A stretch of DNA of 64,000 nt from Clostridium merdae (GTDB lineage: Bacteria; Bacillota; Clostridia; Oscillospirales; Acutalibacteraceae). Below the pieces are notes generated by a model. The model saw only the letters and a list, made by a program, of their open reading frames with translations. It did no database searches and had not been told where the DNA came from. Where the stretch lies: NCBI RefSeq assembly GCF_900176635.1, contig NZ_FXLN01000004.1, forward strand, positions 1,136,231 to 1,200,230, in the 5' to 3' direction. A program made the translations under genes and the position numbers. Positions 54,981 through 62,328 of the stretch are shown piece by piece; within the stretch, counting starts at the first letter, position 1; the number at the start of each line of letters is the position of its first letter.

Positions 54981-56012
54981 TTACCAGCGAATGTCTTTGC
55001 TGATAGAAGATACGGTCTCTTTGGTAGCAACAATGGGAGCCATTTTGATGATAGGAGTCTGGGTATAAGCACTTGTATCTGCTTCAGAACCAATGAGATA
55101 CATTGCCAAACGAGCAGCAGTTGCGCCCTGGTCGTAGCAGTTGGTGTAAATGGTACCAGCCATTTTGCCTTGCTCAATGTACTCGAGTGCTTTCTTCTCG
55201 CCATCAGCGCCCCAAATCTTAATGTCTTTCAAACGGCCGGCAGCCTCGGCAGCCTGAGCGGCACCCTCAGCCATTGCATCGTTGTGGCAGAACACAGCGT
55301 CGAGCTTGCTGTACTTGGTAAGGAAATCGTTCATAACAACGTTTGCCTTTTCAGTTAGCCATTCGCCGCTCTGTGCGTCTACGATTTTAACATTTTCATA
55401 TTTCTTCATTTCATCACGGAAACCAGCTTCCAGAATCTCACCGCGGGTTGCACCGGGTGTAGCTTGAATAATAGCAACGTTGCCCTGCTTATTAATGGAT
55501 TCTGCAATGGATTTTGCTACCAGCGCACCGGCCTCGTAGTCAACCATCGCGATTAAGCCTGCATGAGGAGTGGAAGCATCGAGGTTCAAAGTAATAACCG
55601 GAATACCAGCCTTTTCAGCCTGCTGAACAGAGCCAGCCAAAGCAGCGGAATCGGCAGCCTGAAGAATAATTGCATCGTACTTCTGGTTCACGAGGTCCTG
55701 CATAATCTGCACCTGAGTTTCAGCAGAAGCCTTACCATCAAAGCGCTGGAAAGTAACATTCTCAAACACAGCCAGCTCTTTTTGTGCGCCGTCGCCCCAA
55801 GCAGTAGCGACCGAGTCACCAATTACGTTGGGAACAAATGCAATTTTAACAGGATCCGCATAGGGTTTTTTCACCGCAGCTGTTGCAGTCGAACCGGAAG
55901 AAGCAGCGGGAGCTTTCTGTTCGCCATCCACCTTTACTCCACCGCAACCAGTCAGCGCTGCACTGAGTGCCATCGTAGCAGCCAATGCCAAACAAAGTAC
56001 CTTCTTTTTCAT
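54981..56012 (-). CDS. Sugar-binding lipoprotein (RbsB/type I periplasmic family)
   Basis: A 343-residue solute-binding protein. The signal peptide ends in the lipobox LTGC (C23), so it is membrane-anchored. The mature part starts with an Ala/Ser linker, and KIAFVPNVIGDSVATAWGDG begins the first Rossmann-like lobe. The ATG at 56012 has GGAGGAAT upstream and is preferred over 56036. It is first in the operon, next to the GntR operator. The exact sugar is unknown. Confidence 0.92.
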   Translation of the reverse strand: MKKKVLCLALAATMALSAALTGCGGVKVDGEQKAPAASSGSTATAAVKKPYADPVKIAFVPNVIGDSVATAWGDGAQKELAVFENVTFQRFDGKASAETQVQIMQDLVNQKYDAIILQAADSAALAGSVQQAEKAGIPVITLNLDASTPHAGLIAMVDYEAGALVAKSIAESINKQGNVAIIQATPGATRGEILEAGFRDEMKKYENVKIVDAQSGEWLTEKANVVMNDFLTKYSKLDAVFCHNDAMAEGAAQAAEAAGRLKDIKIWGADGEKKALEYIEQGKMAGTIYTNCYDQGATAARLAMYLIGSEADTSAYTQTPIIKMAPIVATKETVSSISKDIRW

Positions 56013-56068
56013 TCTTATTCCTCCTTCAATTTTCATGCCGTTCTGCTTTTTAATTTAGTTTGTCCCAT

Positions 56069-56097
56069 CATCTTGTATACAACATGTATACAAGATG
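56069..56097. promoter_or_regulatory. GntR operator, perfect palindrome
   Basis: Arms CATCTTGTATAC and GTATACAAGATG around AACAT. It contains TTGTATACAA-type half-sites as recognised by FCD-type GntR proteins. It lies 57 bp before the binding-protein start. Confidence 0.8.
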
Positions 56098-56247
56098 CGG
56101 TAAAAAAATAAATGCTGTATGACAGCACCGGCATTTTATAGGCCTTATGCCCTTTGCAAGTAACAGAATACAGCAAAATTTATATAAAGTCAATGAATAG
56201 AAGTCAAAAACAAGCAGAAAAAGATTTGTTAAAATTGCACAATACAA

Positions 56248-56883
56248 TTAGCTCATCATGGCATTAATAGCAGCAAGTTTCGAGCGCTGTAGGTGTTCCT
56301 TCATCGCCTCCGCTGCCTCTTCATACTTTTCATCTAACAAATAGGAAAAAATTAACATATGCTCTTCGTGGGTTTCTTGAATACGATGCTCTATTTTTTG
56401 CCCCGATAAAATACGGATGCGATGATTCTGTGCATAAATGCGCGACATCAGCTCCGAAAAATAAGCGTTATTGCTGGCACTGATTAGCATTTGGTGCAGG
56501 TCGTTATCTGCCGCATACACGGTTGTTCTTTCTCCAGCCATCTCAATGACCGTAATCTTCTTTTTTACGGCTAGCAAAACCTCGCGCGAAATGTTGGCAG
56601 CGTAATTGCGAATAATATACGGCTCCACCAACTCGCGAACCTCAAATATCTTATTAATATCGCCCAGCACTATATCGCATACCACCACACCCTTTTTAGG
56701 CAGAATGCGAACGAGGTTTTCCTGTTCTAATTTATTGAGCGCCTCACGTATGGGAGTACGGCTAGCTCCCACCTGTTCCATCAATTCATTTTCTACCAAA
56801 AAAGAGGATGGCATGTATTCACAATTGATAATTTTTTCTTTGATCAGGCGGTATGCCTTTTCTTTTAAACTATCATTAACCAT
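56248..56883 (-). CDS. GntR family regulator, FCD (FadR) type
   Basis: A 211-residue regulator. The N-terminal winged helix ends in VGASRTPIREALNKLEQENL, the classical GntR motif. The all-helical FCD ligand domain has metal-type ligands in VYAADNDLHQMLI and the HEEHMLIFSYL stretch. AGGAGA precedes ATG 56883. It lies just upstream of the transport operon on the same strand and probably represses it through the palindrome at 56069. Confidence 0.9.
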   Translation of the reverse strand: MVNDSLKEKAYRLIKEKIINCEYMPSSFLVENELMEQVGASRTPIREALNKLEQENLVRILPKKGVVVCDIVLGDINKIFEVRELVEPYIIRNYAANISREVLLAVKKKITVIEMAGERTTVYAADNDLHQMLISASNNAYFSELMSRIYAQNHRIRILSGQKIEHRIQETHEEHMLIFSYLLDEKYEEAAEAMKEHLQRSKLAAINAMMS

Positions 56884-57069
56884 TGTATTCTCCTAAATCA
56901 AAATAAAATCATACTAATATTAACAGCTAGTTATGAAAAAGACAAGCCCTTAACAAGGAAACCATTCCCCGAAAAGCTTCTTTTTCGTCTCTCGGCTAAA
57001 TACACTCGTTTTAAAACAGTCTTTCATCTCCGCTTCACTTTCTCATAATTTGTTTGCAATACTACTTCG

Positions 57070-57116
57070 TAGTCTATCTGTATTCGCAGCATCTGCTGCT
57101 AAATCCTCATGCAGGT
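57070..57116 (-). other. Left attachment site of element 2 in cotJC
   Basis: The crossover dinucleotide GA (minus strand) is at 57093-57092, inside the shared GCAGCAGA. The element-side half carries TGCTGCG and GACTAC. Confidence 0.8.
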
Positions 57117-57406
57117 CTGTAATTGGGTCTCCCTTAACTGCAAAGTAAGCGGCCGTAAACGGTACTCCGCTCGCCGCTACAGGGTAAATACCTGTTGTAT
57201 GGTCTACAAAATAGGCGTCGTAGCCGCCTTCCTTAATTTGCTCCGGAGTCAGGTTGCGCGTGAGCTGATACACAATGGTGCCAACCATTTCGAGATGCCC
57301 TAGTTCTTCCGTACCAATATCGGTTAATATTGCTTTTAGTTCCGGGTACGGCATGGTATAACGCTGACTCAAATAACGAAGCGATGCGCCGAGTTCCCCA
57401 TCTGGA
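57094..57406 (-). CDS. cotJC: cotJC, second segment (residues 31-135), flanked by two elements
   Basis: The middle of the spore-coat manganese catalase. In frame it reads GPDGELGASLRYLSQRYTMP, then ILTDIGTEELGHLEMVG and ends GDPITDLHEDLAA. It supplies manganese ligands E35, E65 and H68. In the unrearranged chromosome its frame runs on past the junction to a stop at 57043 with unrelated residues (DAANTDRLRSSIANKL), and it has no proper start. Both flanking junctions restore the frame when the elements are removed. Confidence 0.93.
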
Positions 57407-57428
57407 CCACCACACTGTAATAAGGTAT
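57386..57428 (-). other. Right attachment site of element 1 in cotJC
   Basis: The crossover dinucleotide GG (minus strand) is at 57408-57407 within the shared TGGTGG. The element-side half reads CAGTGTGGT, pairing with GCCACACTG of the other end. Confidence 0.8.
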
Positions 57429-57434
57429 GTTTTT

Positions 57435-58850
57435 CTACTGGTAAAATACAATTTCAATGCTTTTGTTTCTTCGGTCGAACACAATGTGGTCAACAAACGA
57501 GCGAAGTAATTCATTTTTTATTTTATTACTAATGTTTTTATTTTCTAAAAGACTCAGTATGCTCTCCTCAAAGGGCTTTGCTTCCGGCTCTCTGTTTTGC
57601 TGCAAATTAAACTCACAGCGAAGCTTTTGAATGGTTTTGCTAATACAATCTTTGGTGTTTTTGTATTCTTCCAGCGTATCGATTCCGGAAGCATACGCCT
57701 CCTTCGCCCGTAATAATCGATTTTGCTGGTGCCTGATTGCTTTTTCTGTAACACGGTACAGTTCATCTGTACTTTCGGCCGTGCATAACGGACTTATTAA
57801 AATACTGTCTTTACTTAGCGCTTCACGAATACCACTTAGAACTAAGGAATAGAGCTTCTGAATGGAAATGCTATGGGATGTATTACAGCGACCATGATTA
57901 TAGTTCACGCATTGCAGATTTGCTTTCCCTAATTTCACAAGCATGCCTCGGCAGGCTGCGCAATGCACTAGGCCACGTAAAAGGTACTCCCCCCGCAATG
58001 GCTCTTGCCTTGCGTGTGAGCAATACTCTTGCCGCTGTTTTTTTCTCCGCTGCGCCCTCTTCCACGTTTCTTCATCAATAATTGGCTCGTGGATACCGGG
58101 CAGAATTGTTTTGGTTGTGCCGTTGCCCTTGGCCTCGCCTCTGCTTGGAGTCCAGCGAATTTTACCAAGATAAACGGGGTTGTTCAAAACATATTCTACC
58201 GTTCTCCCTGCCCATGGGTTGCCCCGGTTTGTCCTTACGCCCATTGCATTCAATTTGCGCGCAATACCGGTAACACTCTTCCCCGCCAGGTACTCTTTAA
58301 AAATCATACGAACAAGCTCCGCTTGCTCCGGCTCAATGATATATCGTTTTTCTACCATTTGGTACCCAAATGACGGAATGGAGACTGGCTCCCCTCTCCC
58401 CGTCTTTTCGCTCATTCCCCGGGTAACTTCTTCCGCTAAATTGATGCTGTAATATTCATCCATTGCCTCAATGATTGCTTCCATAAGAATAGACATTTTG
58501 TCATCACCGAGTGCTTCGGTAATGGAGATAACATCAATCCCCAGCTGCCTGCGAAGCATTGTTTTATAAACGATGCTGTCTTGCCGACTGCGGGCGAATC
58601 GGCTGAACTTCCACAACAATATTGCCTCAAACGGTTTTGGTTTGCGCTTGGCAATACCAATCATTCGGTTAAACTGCGTGCGGTTTTTCGTTGATTTACC
58701 GCTAATGCCTTCGTCTGCAAACAGGTATTCGTCCGGTACAACCATTCCATTTCGTGCGGCATATTCGCGTATTAGCCGAATTTGGCTGTCAGGGCTATAT
58801 TCCGCTTGATCTTCGGTAGAAACTCGGATATACGCCGCCGCTATTCTCAT
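57435..58850 (-). CDS. Large serine recombinase of element 1
   Basis: A 471-residue recombinase. The resolvase domain starts RIAAAYIRVSTEDQAEY with catalytic Ser at about 11 and KFSRFARSRQDS later. A recombinase domain spans about 165-270 (GYQMVEKRYIIEPEQAELVR start), a zinc ribbon is CAACRGM with CVNYNHGRCNTSH, and a coiled coil follows. The stop codon is 18 bp from the shared TGGTGG core. It clearly differs from recombinase 1, so the two elements came separately. It should excise element 1 and join cotJC segments 1 and 2. Confidence 0.92.
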   Translation of the reverse strand: MRIAAAYIRVSTEDQAEYSPDSQIRLIREYAARNGMVVPDEYLFADEGISGKSTKNRTQFNRMIGIAKRKPKPFEAILLWKFSRFARSRQDSIVYKTMLRRQLGIDVISITEALGDDKMSILMEAIIEAMDEYYSINLAEEVTRGMSEKTGRGEPVSIPSFGYQMVEKRYIIEPEQAELVRMIFKEYLAGKSVTGIARKLNAMGVRTNRGNPWAGRTVEYVLNNPVYLGKIRWTPSRGEAKGNGTTKTILPGIHEPIIDEETWKRAQRRKKQRQEYCSHARQEPLRGEYLLRGLVHCAACRGMLVKLGKANLQCVNYNHGRCNTSHSISIQKLYSLVLSGIREALSKDSILISPLCTAESTDELYRVTEKAIRHQQNRLLRAKEAYASGIDTLEEYKNTKDCISKTIQKLRCEFNLQQNREPEAKPFEESILSLLENKNISNKIKNELLRSFVDHIVFDRRNKSIEIVFYQ

Positions 58851-58886
58851 TTTGCTTTGCTCGCCCCATTCTTTAACGATTCTCTA

Positions 58887-58916
58887 ACTGTATATGAAAA
58901 ATTCACTCCAATTATT
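58887..58916 (-). promoter_or_regulatory. Weak SigE-like promoter candidate upstream of recombinase 2
   Basis: On the minus strand AATAATT, a 15-bp gap and TATACAGT, 36 bp before the gene. The match to the mother-cell SigE form is partial. Confidence 0.3.
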
Positions 58917-58976
58917 CAATTGCCGATTTAGCCTCTCTTTCTTCTGTTATGTATTCCTAAGGATGTCATAGGACAA

Positions 58977-59276
58977 ATGGGTACCCCCATAAGCTTTACG
59001 GTGGAGGTGGGGAAATTGGCCAAATCAGAATACTTTACCGTTACTACATCAATACGCCTTACGAACGAAGCGGAGCTACCCTGGGCAAAAAGCGTTGTGG
59101 AATTAACAAAAGAAAACGGAGAATACCAATGCACCTGCAATGATACAAAGTTTTACATAGAGCAAAGTGAACGCGATGGGTACGAACAGGCGATGCGACA
59201 ACAGATAAGTGAGCAATTGTCTGCTCATTTTTCTGAAATCTGCTCCGTTTTACACCCCAGGCTGCAAAGCCTATAG
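58977..59276 (+). CDS. Hypothetical protein, 99 residues
   Basis: I do not recognise this protein. It has no TM helix or signal peptide. A beta-rich N-terminal half (ISFTVEVGKLAKSEYFTVTT) is followed by a helical, Gln/Glu-rich C-terminal half (EQAMRQQISEQLSAHFSEI). The start ATG at 58977 has only a weak AGGA nearby. It is the only plus-strand gene of element 1, divergent from recombinase 2, and could be a regulator or directionality factor by position alone. Confidence 0.5.
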   Translation: MGTPISFTVEVGKLAKSEYFTVTTSIRLTNEAELPWAKSVVELTKENGEYQCTCNDTKFYIEQSERDGYEQAMRQQISEQLSAHFSEICSVLHPRLQSL

Positions 59277-59311
59277 AACAAAAAAACACCGCACCCATAA
59301 ACGAGTGCGGT
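59274..59311 (-). terminator. Terminator of tspO
   Basis: On the minus strand CACCGCAC pairs with GTGCGGTG and is followed by T7, 15 bp after the tspO stop. Confidence 0.85.
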
Positions 59312-59325
59312 GAAACGGGCTCTGT

Positions 59326-59799
59326 TTAATTTAATAGCCATACTCCACAGCTTAAGTACGCCGCAAATGTAGTCCAAAGGAAATAAGGAATTTGCAGATA
59401 TGCCGCTGATTTACGGCACTGAGAAAACAAACGAATCATGATGATGATGAGTACCCATAACAAAAGCAACCAGAGGAAAGCCGCGAAGAAAGCCCGCAAA
59501 TTAAAGAAGATAATCGACCAGAAGAAATTTACTGCAAGCTGAATGAGATATACCATGAGCGCTTGCCGTTTGCCTTCACAGCTCGATGTGTAAATTAAAT
59601 AAGCAGAAATGCCCATTAAAAAGTATAGGATTGCCCACGCTATTGGGAATACAGAGGTTGGAGGCGAAAGCGGTGGCTGCTGAATTTGTTGGTATAGCCC
59701 ATAACTATCTTTGGTTACAAAACCAGCTAAGGCGCCGGTGCCCAAACTAAGAGCAAGGCTGGCAATCAGCGGTTTCCATCGAATGGTGAAGCAAAACAT
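59326..59799 (-). CDS. TspO/MBR family tryptophan-rich sensory protein
   Basis: A 157-residue membrane protein with five TM helices, which binds porphyrins and related ligands. The family motif PPLSPPTSVFPIAWAILY (loop 1 to TM2) and LIQLAVNFFWSIIFF in TM3 are present. It is cargo of element 1. Its role here is not apparent; a link to stress or heme handling in the mother cell is speculation. Confidence 0.9.
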   Translation of the reverse strand: MFCFTIRWKPLIASLALSLGTGALAGFVTKDSYGLYQQIQQPPLSPPTSVFPIAWAILYFLMGISAYLIYTSSCEGKRQALMVYLIQLAVNFFWSIIFFNLRAFFAAFLWLLLLWVLIIIMIRLFSQCRKSAAYLQIPYFLWTTFAAYLSCGVWLLN

Positions 59800-59969
59800 T
59801 TTCTCCCCTGCTTTCTTCTTAATTTATAGAATCCCCTCGGCACTAGTGTATGCGTTTTATCTCGCATTTTATGCAGAACTTTGTAAAATCTGCCTTATAG
59901 CTCCATTATATCTTCATAGCTAAAAAATTCAAGAGTATGATGGGAAAACGTCTGTATTATCAGGCCTTT

Positions 59970-60827
59970 TTATTTGTAATAGGCGTTGTTCTCTTTTCCC
60001 TTTAAGCCCATTCCATCATTTTGTGTAAAAGCAATCAGCTCGCGGTTAAACCGCTCCATTTGATCATAGAACAGAAAATGCCCGCACTGCTGAAAAGGCA
60101 CCAGCTTCGAGTTTGCAATCCCTTTATTCTGTGCCACGGCTAGCGGGTATAAACACACTCGGTCGTTTAAGCCGTGCAGAATCAACGTGGGTACATTCAC
60201 TTTTGCCATGTCGTCAAATAGCACTTCATTTATCCAAGTGTTTGCAATAGCTGCCGTTGACCAGCTTGCCGCCTGCAACCCCAATTGAAAAATCCAATCT
60301 AAAATGGGCTTGCCTACGCAGTGGTAGAATATCATGTTACCAAAGCCAATTAGCATTTTGGGGCGATCCTTATACGTTCCTTGAATAATATCGAGCACGG
60401 CTTTCTTTTGCAAACCATAGGGGAAATTCGGCCGCTGAATCAGGCTGGGGGCGGCTGCGGCAAACAGCGCCAGTTTGGATACCCCATACCCGTTATGTCT
60501 TGCCATATAGCGCAGGCAAATAGCGCCGCCGGTGGAGTGACCGCCCAGCGTTATGTTCCGCAGCTGCAAAGCCTCAATGACCGCCCGCAGGTCATCTGCC
60601 AAACGGTTGTAGTCGTAACCGCTCCATGGTTTATCGGAGAGGCCAAATCCGCGGCAATCAATCGCAATGCAGCGGTACCCTAGTTTGGGGAGCTGATTTA
60701 ATTGATACTCGAATAAAGTATGGTTGCCCGGCCAACCGTGAACAAACAGTATGGTTTTATCACCACCCGGATTCACATCTTCTACGAAGATTTTCACATT
60801 GGCTTCCACTGTTACATAATAGCCCAA
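59970..60827 (-). CDS. Alpha/beta hydrolase
   Basis: A 285-residue alpha/beta hydrolase. The oxyanion motif HGWPGN is near residue 30, the nucleophile elbow is GGHSTGG, the acid is probably D in LHGLNDRVCL and the His in FQQCGHFLFYDQ. It resembles non-heme haloperoxidases and epoxide-hydrolase-like esterases. I place the start at a TTG at 60827 with AAAGGAG 8 bp upstream, giving the usual GYYVTVEANVKIFVED start; an in-frame GTG at 60863 is the alternative. Cargo of element 1. Confidence 0.87.
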   Translation of the reverse strand: MGYYVTVEANVKIFVEDVNPGGDKTILFVHGWPGNHTLFEYQLNQLPKLGYRCIAIDCRGFGLSDKPWSGYDYNRLADDLRAVIEALQLRNITLGGHSTGGAICLRYMARHNGYGVSKLALFAAAAPSLIQRPNFPYGLQKKAVLDIIQGTYKDRPKMLIGFGNMIFYHCVGKPILDWIFQLGLQAASWSTAAIANTWINEVLFDDMAKVNVPTLILHGLNDRVCLYPLAVAQNKGIANSKLVPFQQCGHFLFYDQMERFNRELIAFTQNDGMGLKGKENNAYYK

Positions 60828-60950
60828 AACCTCATCTCCTTTTCCTATATAAAATATTCTCACTCGATTTTGTCTATGCGTATGTTAATAAATCTTTCTA
60901 GGAAAATAGAACTTTTATATATCAATTTTGAAGAATGCAATTCATTTTTA

Positions 60951-60994
60951 ATACCTACTTGCAGTGTGGCCCACCATACTGTGTCATAATGATT
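60951..60994 (-). other. Left attachment site of element 1 in cotJC
   Basis: The crossover dinucleotide GG (minus strand) is at 60972-60971 within TGGTGG. The element-side half reads GCCACACTG. Confidence 0.8.
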
Positions 60995-61062
60995 TTTGCC
61001 AGAGCAGGGTTGGGGTTTTTAATCTTTACCGGGTATTGCAATCTTTTCTCATAAACCCACAT
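60971..61062 (-). CDS. cotJC: cotJC, first segment (residues 1-31), truncated by element 1
   Basis: The N-terminus of the spore-coat manganese catalase: starts MWVYEKRLQYPVKIKNPNPA, then LAKIIMTQYGG. The ATG at 61062 overlaps the cotJB stop codon (TAATG) and has GAGGAGGTGG upstream. In the unrearranged chromosome the frame continues only 4 codons, PHCK and a stop at 60955, giving a 35-residue dead-end peptide. Excision of element 1 continues it into GPDGELGAS at 57406. This completes the classical cotJA-cotJB-cotJC order. Confidence 0.93.
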
Positions 61063-61322
61063 TAGTTATCCACCTCCTCTTCAATTTCCCACGGCCACGG
61101 TCCGGTTATCCAAGCCCACCGGCTGGTTTGGTTGCTGGTTTCTCCCATGGGTCCGTAGGCATCCTCATAGTTCTTTGTTAATTCATCAATCTTCTTTCGG
61201 GTTTCTTCTAGTTTCTTCGCTGCCTCGCAATTGTTAGGGTGGGTGTCTAAAAAGATGTGCAGCTCCCACGACATAAAGCGATACGAGTTAATTTGCCGCA
61301 TGAGTCTTTCTTGTTCCGTCAT
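61062..61322 (-). CDS. cotJB: Spore coat protein CotJB
   Basis: An 86-residue spore inner-coat protein. The stretch LMRQINSYRFMSWELHIFLD and the following THPNNCEAAKK are typical of CotJB, as is the Trp-rich end (SRWAWITGPWPWE). The ATG overlaps the end of cotJA by 4 bp and the stop overlaps the start of cotJC. In Bacillus the cotJ operon is made in the mother cell under SigE. Confidence 0.93.
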   Translation of the reverse strand: MTEQERLMRQINSYRFMSWELHIFLDTHPNNCEAAKKLEETRKKIDELTKNYEDAYGPMGETSNQTSRWAWITGPWPWEIEEEVDN

Positions 61323-62041
61323 CTTAACACACCCCTCTTCCCTGTAAACGGTTTATCCAAATCTGGGAAAATAGTGCCTTGGGTAAACCCCTTTTCTGCC
61401 GGATACGTTGTATCAAATTGCTGGAAGGGTACATAAGCCATGGCTACGACGGTCTGCGCCGGGAGAGGAGTTACCTCTACCGTCAACTCACAGCTTTGCA
61501 TGCTGTGCATCCCCTGAACGCTCTGCATATTTTGCATGTTCGAGTTGCTTTGCATGTTTGGCATATTCGACATGTTTGAACTGCTTTGCATATTAGGAGT
61601 ACTCTGCGCTCCCTGCACGCTTTGCATATTCTGGTTGCTCTGTGCGCCCTGCACACTTTGCATGTTCGGAGTGCTTTGTGCGCCCTGCACGCTTTGCATG
61701 TTCGGAGTACTCTGTGTGCCCTGCACACTCTGCATGTTCGGAGTGCTCTGTGCACCCTGCACACTTGGCATATTGGGGTTACTCTGCGCGCCCTGCACGC
61801 TTGGCATGTTGGGGTTACTCTGTGTGCCCTGCACGCTTTGCATATTGGGGTTACTCTGTGTGCCCTGCACGCTTGGCATATTGGGGTTACTCTGCGCGCC
61901 CTGCACGCTTTGCATATTGGGGTTACTCTGCGCGCCCTGCACGCTTTGCATATTGGGGTTACTCTGCGCGCCCTGCGAGTTCTGCATTGCCTGCGTGTTT
62001 TGCAGGTTTTGCATATACTGCAGGTACTGATTATCTGTCAT
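61319..62041 (-). CDS. cotJA: CotJA-like spore coat protein with a long repeat region
   Basis: A 240-residue protein. The last ~60 residues are a CotJA core (VVAMAYVPFQQFDTTYPAEK, then GTIFPDLDKPFTG). Usual CotJA is well under 100 residues. Here a low-complexity Met/Gln/Asn-rich region precedes it: eleven 12-residue repeats of the form QGAQSNPNMQSV at residues 23-154, then shorter MQSNSNM-type units. I place the start at ATG 62041 (MTDNQYLQYMQN); the frame extends to 62113 without a better site. First gene of the cotJ operon. Confidence 0.88.
   Translation of the reverse strand: MTDNQYLQYMQNLQNTQAMQNSQGAQSNPNMQSVQGAQSNPNMQSVQGAQSNPNMPSVQGTQSNPNMQSVQGTQSNPNMPSVQGAQSNPNMPSVQGAQSTPNMQSVQGTQSTPNMQSVQGAQSTPNMQSVQGAQSNQNMQSVQGAQSTPNMQSSSNMSNMPNMQSNSNMQNMQSVQGMHSMQSCELTVEVTPLPAQTVVAMAYVPFQQFDTTYPAEKGFTQGTIFPDLDKPFTGKRGVLR
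61580..61975 (-). repeat. Eleven tandem 36-bp repeats in cotJA
   Basis: Each unit encodes 12 residues. Units differ mainly at A/T, N/T and Q/P positions. Copy number is likely to vary between strains. Confidence 0.9.
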
Positions 62042-62261
62042 TCTTCTCGTGTTCCCCTTTCGCTTAAATCTAAAGCTTATCCCATAACAGAATATGCCAG
62101 CAGAATAATCCAAGTGCCTGTTCTCTTCTGAAATTAAACAGAAAGCCTATTCTGCAAACCCATTTCCAGTAATCCATTGCAAGACCGTAGGAATAAAGAG
62201 AGTTTATTTTCCTAATTCACAAATTGTGACTATAATTAATTCAAATAAAAGAATCCTGCAC

Positions 62262-62303
62262 AAAAAAACCTAAGTTATCGCTATGATAACTTGGGTTTTC
62301 TTT
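62262..62303. terminator. Terminator after the cardiolipin synthase gene
   Basis: AAAACC-TAAGTTATC pairs with GATAACTTGGGTTTT around GCTAT, with T and A tracts on both sides. The stretch 62042-62261 upstream of cotJA shows no gene. Confidence 0.8.
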
Positions 62304-62328
62304 TAATGAATCTCTATTTCTTTTTCTC

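Larger units (their letters stand above)
47375..57093 (-). mobile_element. Element 2: 9.7-kb excisable element inserted in cotJC
   Basis: Bounded by attachment sites sharing GCAGCAGA; the circle would be 9719 bp. Contents on the minus strand: GntR regulator, sugar-type ABC transporter (four genes), amidohydrolase, zinc dehydrogenase, a 46-residue protein and a large serine recombinase next to the right end. There are no phage structural genes and no conjugation genes. The recombinase position and the gene-restoring logic parallel the sigK skin element. Confidence 0.85.
57409..60972 (-). mobile_element. Element 1: 3.6-kb excisable element inserted in cotJC
   Basis: Bounded by sites sharing TGGTGG; the circle would be 3564 bp. 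Contents: a large serine recombinase next to the right end, a 99-residue hypothetical protein on the plus strand, TspO and an alpha/beta hydrolase. There are no phage or conjugation genes. It is among the smallest layouts possible for a recombinase-bearing gene-interrupting element. Confidence 0.85.

Noticed and set aside
47375..57093. Interpretation of element 2 as a prophage or conjugative element
   Set aside because: No capsid, terminase, replication, relaxase or type IV secretion gene is present.
57043..57372. An apparent 109-residue stand-alone manganese catalase gene
   Set aside because: Its ATG-like start is an internal TTG codon of cotJC, and its last 16 codons come from element 2. 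It is the middle segment of cotJC and not a gene on its own.
61536..62131. Three long plus-strand reading frames across the cotJA repeats
   Set aside because: They arise because the 36-bp repeat unit is open in every frame. The minus-strand frame ends in a recognisable CotJA core and has operon context.
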